Shown here piece by piece: positions 1 to 4,877 of a DNA stretch of 9,241 bases (positions are counted from its first letter, which is position 1; every line of letters begins with the position of its first letter). The stretch lies in the NCBI GenBank assembly GCA_017503945.1, contig JAFVSB010000032.1, positions 1-9,241 of the forward strand. Reading direction: 5' to 3'. Position numbers and translations under genes: made by a program. A model generated the notes under the pieces. That model ran no database searches and was not told the origin of the DNA. It saw only the letters and a program-made list of their open reading frames with translations. Origin of the DNA: Clostridia bacterium (GTDB taxonomy: Bacteria; Bacillota; Clostridia; UMGS1810).

Positions 1-2
1 AT

Positions 3-76
<74 letters not shown>

Positions 77-115
77 TCTCTTTAAAGCTTGTTGAGGGTG
101 AGACTTACCACATAT

Positions 116-192
116 GGTGGGTATAGTTCAGTCGGTAGAGCGCCAGATTGTGGTTCTGGATGTCACCGGTTCGAGTCCGGTTACCCACCCCA
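116..192 (+). tRNA. tRNA-His (anticodon GTG)
   Basis: Acceptor GTGGGTA (117-123) pairs with TACCCAC (182-188). The extra 5' G at 116 faces C at 189, the G(-1):C73 pair that identifies histidine tRNAs. Anticodon stem CCAGA/TCTGG closes loop TTGTGGT, anticodon GTG. Unlike its three neighbours, this tRNA is followed directly by an encoded CCA (190-192). Confidence 0.96.
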
Positions 193-207
193 CTTTTTTC
201 TTAGTAT

Positions 208-281
208 TGGGCTGTAGCCAAGTCGGTAAGGCACCAGATTTTGATTCTGGCATTTCGTAGGTTCGAGTCCTGCCAGCCCAG
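208..281 (+). tRNA. tRNA-Gln (anticodon TTG)
   Basis: Acceptor TGGGCTG (208-214) pairs with CAGCCCA (274-280), discriminator G at 281. Anticodon stem CCAGA/TCTGG closes loop TTTTGAT, anticodon TTG for CAA/CAG glutamine codons. T loop is TTCGAGT. CCA is not encoded. It lies 15 nt after tRNA-His, so both are probably cut from one precursor. Confidence 0.95.
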
Positions 282-294
282 CTCCTTTATGGGC

Positions 295-311
295 AAAGGT
301 CTCAGACCTTT
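295..311 (+). other. Short hairpin between tRNA-Gln and tRNA-Lys
   Basis: AAAGGTC and GACCTTT form a 7-bp stem with a 3-nt TCA loop, followed by TATATAAAA. The run of T is short, so this may be a weak terminator or a processing hairpin in the tRNA precursor rather than a strong stop. Function is inferred from shape only. Confidence 0.4.
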
Positions 312-328
312 TATATAAAACTAAATAC

Positions 329-401
329 GGGCCATTAGCTCAGCCGGCAGAGCACTTGACTTTTAATCAAGGTGTCCGGAGTTCGAATCTCCGATGGCTC
401 A
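329..401 (+). tRNA. tRNA-Lys (anticodon TTT)
   Basis: Acceptor GGGCCAT (329-335) pairs with ATGGCTC (394-400) with one G-T pair; discriminator A at 401. Anticodon stem CTTGA/TCAAG closes loop CTTTTAA, anticodon TTT for lysine. T arm GGAG-TTCGAAT-CTCC is intact. CCA is not encoded. Its last 14 bases (388-401) are repeated exactly at 581-594, beyond a hairpin-rich insert. Confidence 0.95.
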
Positions 402-402
402 T

Positions 403-435
403 AAAAAAAAGAACGCTAGTATGCGTTCTTTTTTT
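403..435 (+). terminator. Rho-independent terminator of the tRNA cluster
   Basis: An A-run plus GAACGC (403-416) pairs with GCGTTC plus a T-run (423-435) around loop TAGTAT. The stem starts one base after the tRNA-Lys discriminator and is followed by seven T, the normal form of an intrinsic terminator. The flanking A and T runs make it possibly bidirectional. Confidence 0.85.
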
Positions 436-594
436 GTTGCCGAGGAGATTCGAACTCTGAGAGAGTTTTTGCGTTAAGCAAAATATGCCGGTGGCATATT
501 TTGTAGCAAAAAGGTGCGCCGCCGGGTACTGTTTGCGAAAGCAAACGGTCGGCAAGCAAGGCGGAAGCGAAGCTTACGCTTCTCCGATGGCTCA
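436..594. repeat. Hairpin-rich element flanked by tRNA 3'-end fragments
   Basis: No credible gene lies here; the stretch is almost entirely foldable. At the left, GGAGATTCGAACTC (444-457) is the exact inverted copy of the tRNA-Lys T arm (379-392). Next comes a long interrupted stem, TTTTTGC/GCAAAAA (466-472 with 506-512) enclosing a 12-bp stem (478-489 with 493-504). A second hairpin, GTTTGC-GAAA-GCAAAC (531-546), has a GNRA loop and outer pairs GCCG/CGGC (521-524 with 550-553). A third is GAAGCG/CGCTTC (564-569 with 577-582). At the right end is an exact 14-bp direct copy of the tRNA-Lys 3' end. This looks like a small dispersed structured repeat that inserted at, or formed by recombination between, tRNA 3' ends. 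Mobility and function are inferred. Confidence 0.55.
581..594 (+). repeat. Direct repeat of the tRNA-Lys 3' end
   Basis: TCTCCGATGGCTCA here is identical to 388-401, the 3' T-arm and acceptor strand plus discriminator of tRNA-Lys, 193 bp away. As in the intact gene, an A-run leading into a terminator follows. No D arm, anticodon arm or T loop can be found in front of it, so it is a fragment, not a second tRNA. It could mark an insertion-site duplication or a recombined second tRNA locus. Confidence 0.75.
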
Positions 595-595
595 G

Positions 596-628
596 AAAAA
601 AACGATACCAAACTGGTATCGTTTTTTT
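596..628 (+). terminator. Rho-independent terminator, second in series
   Basis: A perfect 14-bp stem: A7-CGATACC (596-609) pairs with GGTATCG-T7 (615-628) around loop AAACT. It follows the tRNA-Lys 3' fragment just as the first terminator follows the intact tRNA, which suggests a tRNA-plus-terminator 3' end was duplicated or imported. The symmetrical A/T runs would work in both directions. Confidence 0.8.
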
Positions 629-644
629 AGTTTTTCAGTCAAAC

Positions 645-676
645 AAAAAATCACATCGCTCCCGATGTGATTTTTT
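645..676 (-). terminator. Bidirectional terminator between nagB and the tRNA region
   Basis: A6-TCACATCG (645-658) pairs perfectly with CGATGTGA-T6 (663-670, 671-676) around loop CTCC. It begins 20 bp past the nagB stop and gives a U-run on the minus strand, so it ends the glmM-nagB transcript. It also faces transcription arriving from the tRNA cluster. Confidence 0.82.
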
Positions 677-695
677 ATAATTAATGATTTATATA

Positions 696-1406
696 TCAGT
701 TTTCACTATAGATAACAGTCACATCGCTATGAAGCTGCAAAATTGATGCAGGCACCATAGGAGTGATGGGACCGTTGAAAGCTTTGTCAAGAATATCCTT
801 CTTGTTTGCACCATTGGCAATGAGAAGGATTTTCTTTGCCTGCATGATAGACATCATGCCCATGGTGATGGCTTTGGTGGGCACATCATCTTTTGAAGCA
901 AAGAAACGGGCGTTGGCTTCAATGGTAGATGGGTCAAGCTCTACCTCGTGGGTTTCTTTGGTGAAGAACTCATCGGGCTCGTTAAAGCCGATGTGACCAT
1001 CGAGACCTATGCCGAGAAGCTGGAGGTCGATGCCGCCAAGGCTTGCAATGAGCTCGTCATAGCGAGCACCCTCTGAGGCAAGGTCATCGGCACAACCGTT
1101 GGGCACATGAGTCTTTTCGGGGCAGATGTTTATCTTTGAGAAAAGATTGGTGTCCATAAAATAACGGTAGCTCTGGTCATTGGTGCCGTCAAGACCTGCA
1201 TACTCATCGAGATTAACACTTGTAACATGCGAAAAATCAACATCGCCATCGGCACATTTTTTTGCAAGATTTGCATATGTGCCAAGGGGTGATGAGCCTG
1301 TGGCAAGACCAAGCACACAATCGGGCTTGATGATAACCTGAGCAGCAATGAGATCAGCTGCCATACGGCTGAGTTTGTCATAAGAATCGGTGGTGATGAA
1401 TTTCAT
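696..1406 (-). CDS. nagB: Glucosamine-6-phosphate deaminase NagB
   Basis: A cytoplasmic enzyme that interconverts glucosamine-6-phosphate with fructose-6-phosphate and ammonia. The 236-residue protein has the family motifs in order: the phosphate-binding loop GLATGSSPLGTY (33-44), NLDEY (65-69, catalytic Asp67), and GIGLDGHIGFNEP (132-144, with Asp136, His138 and Glu143 matching the catalytic Asp, His and Glu of E. coli NagB). The length is typical of the shorter Firmicutes form, and no allosteric extension is visible. The ATG is preceded by AAGGAGG with a 10-nt spacer. It is the last gene of the glmM operon, 28 nt after the upstream gene, and a hairpin terminator follows. The family is normally catabolic, but sitting with glmM it could also supply glucosamine-6-phosphate in the reverse direction; that is inference. 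Confidence 0.95.
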   Translation of the reverse strand: MKFITTDSYDKLSRMAADLIAAQVIIKPDCVLGLATGSSPLGTYANLAKKCADGDVDFSHVTSVNLDEYAGLDGTNDQSYRYFMDTNLFSKINICPEKTHVPNGCADDLASEGARYDELIASLGGIDLQLLGIGLDGHIGFNEPDEFFTKETHEVELDPSTIEANARFFASKDDVPTKAITMGMMSIMQAKKILLIANGANKKDILDKAFNGPITPMVPASILQLHSDVTVIYSEN

Positions 1407-1434
1407 AACTAAGAGTCCTCCTTAAAAATGAACG

Positions 1435-2100
1435 CTATTGTCTGCGCACAATAATATTGTCTGCACTTTTTACTATGCACCCCGAAGCAATAACCCCTCT
1501 TAGCGAGGTGAGCGGATACACCGAGGTGCCGCGGCCGATAACCGTTCCGGGATTGAGTACACATCCGCACCCAACATCGGCATAATCTGCCACAATGGCA
1601 CCCATTTTGCGAAGAGCTGTGTCATAGCTGCACTCTGCGCGCACAACAACACTAGTGCCGTCAGCTTTGAGATTGGAGCATATTGCCCCTGCTCCCATAT
1701 GGCAATGATTGCCAAGAACGGAATCTCCTATATAATTATAGTGCGGAACCTGGCAAAAGTCAAGCAAAATGCAATTTTTTAGTTCACAGGAGTTGCCCAC
1801 CACACAATTTTTGCCAATGATGACATTGCCTCTGATGTATGCACCTGGGCGTAGCTCGCTTCCCTCCCCTATTATGCACGGACCAATGATGGTGGCTGTG
1901 GGTGCTATGCTCACATTTTCTCCCACGAGCACACCGTCTGCTATCAGACTGTAGCCGCGTATGCCCTGCTTCAATAGCTCTGCTGCCACATCTTTAATTT
2001 CGGGAATTATTTGCCATGCATACTTGCACCTTTCAAAAAGCTCCTGTAAATATTTCGGAACATCAAAAAAGAGTTCTTTTGTGAGCACACTTTTATTCAA
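1435..2100 (-). CDS. Stand-alone left-handed beta-helix (GlmU-C-like) sugar-1-phosphate acetyltransferase
   Basis: About 221 residues from the TTG start. An N-terminal helical stretch of about 60 residues is followed by hexapeptide repeats (from about 60 to the end) that form a left-handed beta-helix. Counting from the upstream ATG at 2118, the acetyltransferase landmarks are LRPGA (89-93, Arg90), ELKN (112-115, Lys114), PHYNYIGD (125-132, His126 and Tyr129, like the catalytic His363 and Tyr366 of E. coli GlmU), GAGAICSNL (142-150) and RKMGAIVADYADVG (170-183). The last motif resembles the C-terminal domain of ST0452-type sugar-1-phosphate nucleotidylyltransferases more than true GlmU. No nucleotidyltransferase domain is present. 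Likely role: acetyl-CoA-dependent acetylation of glucosamine-1-phosphate, the product of GlmM encoded just upstream. I prefer the TTG at 2100, which overlaps the glmM stop by 8 nt and follows AGAGGGG; the ATG at 2118 has no ribosome site. Confidence 0.8.
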   Translation of the reverse strand: MNKSVLTKELFFDVPKYLQELFERCKYAWQIIPEIKDVAAELLKQGIRGYSLIADGVLVGENVSIAPTATIIGPCIIGEGSELRPGAYIRGNVIIGKNCVVGNSCELKNCILLDFCQVPHYNYIGDSVLGNHCHMGAGAICSNLKADGTSVVVRAECSYDTALRKMGAIVADYADVGCGCVLNPGTVIGRGTSVYPLTSLRGVIASGCIVKSADNIIVRRQ

Positions 2101-3529
2101 CGCCGTATCCCCTCTCATAGATTACTTTGGCAATACGGTCGGCATATTCCTTGCAAAGAGCAAGGCTTTGCGCCTCTATCATAACGCGCACAACGCTCTC
2201 TGTGCCGCTTTTTCGAAGCAGCACCCTGCCATTGCCGTCTATAAGCTTTTCAACTGCTGCCACCCGTGATAAAACCTCCCTGTCTGAAAGCACGGCATCT
2301 TTGTTGCGCACACGGATATTGCAAACATACTGCGGATACAGCTTCACATCTTTGGCAAGTGATGAAAGCGAGAGCTTAGTGTCGCACATTTCTTCGGCAA
2401 GCATGATTGCAGTGAGCAAGCCATCGCCCGTGGTGGCATATTTTTTGATGATTATGTGCCCCGACTGCTCACCACCCAGACTATAGTCATTTTGCTGCAT
2501 ACATTCATACACAAAGCGGTCACCCACTGTGGTCTGAACACATTTTATGCCAATTGTATCAAGACTTTTCACAAGAGCACTGTTTGACATCACGGTTGCC
2601 ACAACAGTGTCAGAGCTGAGCATGCCCCGTGATTTGAGACGCTTGCCGAGAATATAGAGCATGATGTCGCCATCGATTATATTGCCGCCACTGTCCACCG
2701 CAATGCACCTGTCGGCATCGCCATCGAAAGCAAAGCCAACATCAAGGTGCTGCTCCTTCACAAGGGCACACAGTCTTTCCATATGAGTGGAGCCACAACC
2801 ACTGTTTACATTGAGCCCGTCGGGCTCAGCACCAATAACCGTGACCTGAGCGCCAAGCGCGCCAAACACCGACTTTGCAATCATCCACGATGCACCATTG
2901 GCACAATCAAGGCCTATTTTAAGATGCTTATAGGAATGAGATGCCAATGAGATAAGATAGCCTACATAGCGATTTCTGCCCGATACATAGTCCACAATGC
3001 ACCCAATGCGCTCTTTTTGAGCAAATGGCAGGTCACTGCCCGACACACCAATGGCTGAAAGGTCACCGTCGAGATATGCCTCAATGAGAGCTGTGGTGGC
3101 ATCATCGAGCTTTTCGCCATAGCGGTTTATCACCTTGATGCCATTGTCATAAAACGGATTGTGCGACGCGGTTATCATGATGCCGCAGTCAAATTCGTCC
3201 TGACGGGTAACATATGACACACTGGGTGTGGTGGTAACATGAAGCATGTATGCATCGGCGCCCGACGCCGTGATGCCTGCAGCGATGGAATATTCGAGCA
3301 TATAGCTTGAACGGCGCGTATCTTTGCCAATGACTATGCGCGCTCGCCGATTGGCTTTGGCATTGCCGCAAAGCCGCGATGAAAAATACCACCCCAAAAA
3401 CCTGCCCACCTTGTATGCCTGAATGGAAGTGAGCTCCACATTTGCCTCTCCGCGAAAGCCATCGGTGCCAAAATATTTGGCTGCACCTGTCGGCTGATGT
3501 AAAGCTGATGTTTTTTCGCCTGTGGTCAT
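2093..3529 (-). CDS. glmM: Phosphoglucosamine mutase GlmM
   Basis: Interconverts glucosamine-6-phosphate and glucosamine-1-phosphate in the cytoplasm, on the route to UDP-GlcNAc for peptidoglycan. All alpha-D-phosphohexomutase landmarks are present: KYFGTDGFRGEAN (18-30), TASHNPFYDNGIK (120-132, with Ser122 the phosphorylated serine), DGDADR (269-274, Mg2+ loop), GGEQSGH (352-358, sugar-binding loop) and RKSGTESVVRVM (439-450, phosphate-binding loop). At 478 residues it is somewhat longer than the usual 445-455. Part of the excess is about 17 residues in front of KYFGTDG, where most family members begin directly. The ATG is backed by AAAGGTGAT, so the extension appears real. First gene of an operon with the acetyltransferase-like gene (8-nt overlap) and nagB, read from a promoter at 3659-3627. 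Confidence 0.96.
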   Translation of the reverse strand: MTTGEKTSALHQPTGAAKYFGTDGFRGEANVELTSIQAYKVGRFLGWYFSSRLCGNAKANRRARIVIGKDTRRSSYMLEYSIAAGITASGADAYMLHVTTTPSVSYVTRQDEFDCGIMITASHNPFYDNGIKVINRYGEKLDDATTALIEAYLDGDLSAIGVSGSDLPFAQKERIGCIVDYVSGRNRYVGYLISLASHSYKHLKIGLDCANGASWMIAKSVFGALGAQVTVIGAEPDGLNVNSGCGSTHMERLCALVKEQHLDVGFAFDGDADRCIAVDSGGNIIDGDIMLYILGKRLKSRGMLSSDTVVATVMSNSALVKSLDTIGIKCVQTTVGDRFVYECMQQNDYSLGGEQSGHIIIKKYATTGDGLLTAIMLAEEMCDTKLSLSSLAKDVKLYPQYVCNIRVRNKDAVLSDREVLSRVAAVEKLIDGNGRVLLRKSGTESVVRVMIEAQSLALCKEYADRIAKVIYERGYGVE

Positions 3530-3560
3530 TGTGATATCACCTTTCTTTTGATGATTTGGA

Positions 3561-3595
3561 TCAGAGTAATCTGAGCTATTATAAATTAAAGCTCA
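3561..3595 (-). other. Small inverted repeats in the glmM leader
   Basis: Two overlapping alternatives lie in the untranslated leader of glmM. One is a 5-bp stem, TCAGA/TCTGA with a 4-nt loop (3561-3574). The other pairs TGAGCT (3572-3577) with AGCTCA (3590-3595). They share bases and so exclude each other. Neither has a U-run or resembles a known riboswitch, and there is no sign of a glmS-type ribozyme. Any regulatory role is speculative. Confidence 0.3.
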
Positions 3596-3626
3596 TAGTA
3601 ATATAATATGATAATAACCAAAAAAT

Positions 3627-3659
3627 ATTATAGCAACCGCATTTACTTAATTTTGTCAA
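3627..3659 (-). promoter_or_regulatory. Probable sigma-A promoter of the glmM operon
   Basis: On the minus strand TTGACA (3659-3654) is followed by TGC-TATAAT (TATAAT at 3632-3627). Both boxes are perfect, but the spacer is 21 nt, longer than the usual 17. The TG one base before the -10 makes an extended -10, which may compensate. The start point would fall near 3620, leaving a leader of about 90 nt before the glmM ATG. It sits directly downstream of the terminator of the regulator gene, as expected for a new transcription unit. Confidence 0.6.
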
Positions 3660-3664
3660 AACAC

Positions 3665-3694
3665 AAAAAACCACCGGCACAAAACCGGTGGTTT
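3665..3694 (-). terminator. Rho-independent terminator of the AraC-family gene
   Basis: AAACCACCGG (3668-3677) pairs perfectly with CCGGTGGTTT (3685-3694) around loop CACAAAA. Read on the minus strand, a T-rich tract (TTTTTTGTGTTTT) follows. It lies 27 bp past the regulator stop. The core is a 21-nt duplicate of the terminator at 4812-4846. Confidence 0.88.
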
Positions 3695-3721
3695 AATTAT
3701 TGCTTTTGTTTGGCAGAAAAA

Positions 3722-4594
3722 TCAATCTTGCTTGTCTGATTCTCTGCACATTTTTCGGTATTCCATGGGCGAAACACCATAGTGTTTTTTGAATATGGTG
3801 TAGAAATAATTTTCCATTCCCATGTTAACTGTGGTTGCTATTTCCTTAACCTTTTTATCCGTTTTTTTCAAAAGCGCCTGTGCAATCTGAAGCTTTTTTT
3901 GGGTAATGAGCTCAGAGAGCGGCATTTTGTATTCACGCATAATAATTCTGGAAACCAGCTTGTTGCTCATGTACACATGATTGGCAACATCAGAAAGGGT
4001 TATTTTTTCTTTTATATGGGTGTTGATATAGCTTTCAATAGCTCCTATACACCAAGATTCAGACTTGGTATCGCCAGACATATCCATTGAAGGTATACGG
4101 GATATGATTTCCCGAAAAATAAGCTCAGCCAAAAGATTTGCGGCTTTTTCTGCACTATGAGTATTTTCACTGCTCTTGCGTGAAAAAGCGCGGATATAAT
4201 AGTCTACATCATCGGAAAGCTCAAAATTGCATATACCTTTTTGCAAATAATCGTTAAGACATGCAGCCCTTGGGTTGTCATGCTTTGGTTTCTCAATTAC
4301 AAACAACAGGCAAAAGCATTCTTCGTCACTCGGAATTGTGACATGGCTCAGATTGGGGGGGATTATTACAATCCCCCTGTCAAAAAACAAACTGGTTTCG
4401 TAGGTCCGCACCTCAAGAGGGCCACGGGTGACAAAAATCACTTCGTAGGACAGATGAGTGTGAACCTGAGCAATCAAATCATTAGTATCTTGCCACATAC
4501 TCATTTGCGGAGTATCATTTATACGAATGACCTGCAGCTTAATATCCGATATCTTTAGTTTAATAGCGGGTTTATTTTTTTTGTTGTATTCCAT
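3722..4594 (-). CDS. AraC-family transcriptional regulator with N-terminal cupin-like sensor domain
   Basis: 290 residues, the normal size for the family. The N-terminal half (about 15-100) looks like an AraC-type cupin: VHTHLSYEVIFV (44-55, with His45 and His47), then DRGIVIIPPNLSHVTI (72-87), the usual sugar-sensing fold. The C-terminal third carries the two helix-turn-helix units, ITLSDVANHVYMS (198-210) and VKEIATTVNMGMENYFYTIFKKHYGVSPMEYRK (249-281), the latter ending in the family signature. It probably activates the neighbouring lipoprotein/GH88/enolase operon in response to a sugar or uronate ligand; this is inferred from position, since the gene is just downstream in the same orientation but with its own promoter and terminator. 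The ribosome site in front of the ATG (TAGGAT) is weak, which suggests low expression. The effector cannot be told from sequence. Confidence 0.9.
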   Translation of the reverse strand: MEYNKKNKPAIKLKISDIKLQVIRINDTPQMSMWQDTNDLIAQVHTHLSYEVIFVTRGPLEVRTYETSLFFDRGIVIIPPNLSHVTIPSDEECFCLLFVIEKPKHDNPRAACLNDYLQKGICNFELSDDVDYYIRAFSRKSSENTHSAEKAANLLAELIFREIISRIPSMDMSGDTKSESWCIGAIESYINTHIKEKITLSDVANHVYMSNKLVSRIIMREYKMPLSELITQKKLQIAQALLKKTDKKVKEIATTVNMGMENYFYTIFKKHYGVSPMEYRKMCRESDKQD

Positions 4595-4704
4595 ATCCTA
4601 TAACACACCCAAAACTCAACAGTAACTTTTTACCATATAAAATAAAAAAGCAAAATCAATTATTAATTCATCTTTGCAACGAATCTGTCATGGACTCTGT
4701 TGCG

Positions 4705-4740
4705 GTCGCACATTTCATTAGCCGCAATGACATGTGTGAC
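4705..4740 (-). promoter_or_regulatory. Interrupted palindrome at the start of the regulator leader
   Basis: GTCGCACAT (4705-4713) and ATGTGTGAC (4732-4740) pair over 9 bp with one G-T pair. Inside, after a 2x2 internal loop, CATT and AATG pair around a 6-nt loop. It lies a few bases downstream of the expected start point of the promoter at 4780-4752, so it could be an operator or a hairpin at the extreme 5' end of the mRNA. On the plus strand it is followed by TCTTTTTT, so it could also stop antisense transcription. Confidence 0.5.
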
Positions 4741-4751
4741 TCTTTTTTATA

Positions 4752-4780
4752 ATTATATCGTGCAGCCCGATAAAAGTCAA
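4752..4780 (-). promoter_or_regulatory. Sigma-A promoter of the AraC-family gene
   Basis: On the minus strand, TTGACT (4780-4775), a 17-nt spacer and TATAAT (4757-4752): one mismatch from consensus with ideal spacing. The start point would be near 4745, leaving a leader of about 150 nt before the ATG at 4594. It lies between the terminator of the carbohydrate operon and the regulator, so the regulator is transcribed on its own. Confidence 0.78.
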
Positions 4781-4811
4781 GAAAAATGCATTTAGCCAGT
4801 TGCCAACACGC

Positions 4812-4846
4812 AAAAAACCCACCGGCACAAAACCGGTGGGTTTTTT
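4812..4846 (-). terminator. Rho-independent terminator of the carbohydrate operon
   Basis: A perfect 14-bp stem: A6-CCCACCGG (4812-4825) with CCGGTGGG-T6 (4833-4846), loop CACAAAA. It lies 31 bp past the solute-binding protein stop and gives a clean U-run on the minus strand. The core of stem and loop is identical over 21 nt to the terminator at 3671-3691, and TTATTGCTTTT or a close variant flanks both. Confidence 0.92.
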
Positions 4847-4877
4847 ATTGCTTTTGCAACGAAAATGCTATAAACGA

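Noticed and set aside
367..555. 62-codon minus-strand open frame ending in a peptide read antisense through tRNA-Lys
   Set aside because: Its C-terminus is the antisense translation of the tRNA T arm and acceptor, a well-known annotation artefact. The rest crosses a terminator and the hairpin repeat, and no ribosome site is seen.
564..594. Second tRNA-Lys gene
   Set aside because: Only the 3' acceptor strand is present. The T loop, anticodon arm and D arm are absent, so it is a fragment and not a functional tRNA.
485..670. 61-codon plus-strand open frame across the hairpin repeat and two terminators
   Set aside because: It translates palindromic repeat DNA and terminator stems; composition is not protein-like and no Shine-Dalgarno site precedes it.
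3530..3660. Possible riboswitch or glmS-type ribozyme upstream of glmM
   Set aside because: The leader is short and AT-rich, with only small mutually exclusive stems. No conserved ribozyme core or aptamer could be found by eye.
4690..4740. Short leader-peptide frame (MSLRLMKC...) in the regulator leader, minus strand
   Set aside because: About 21 codons, with no ribosome site in front and no run of regulatory codons. It overlaps the palindrome and is more likely chance.
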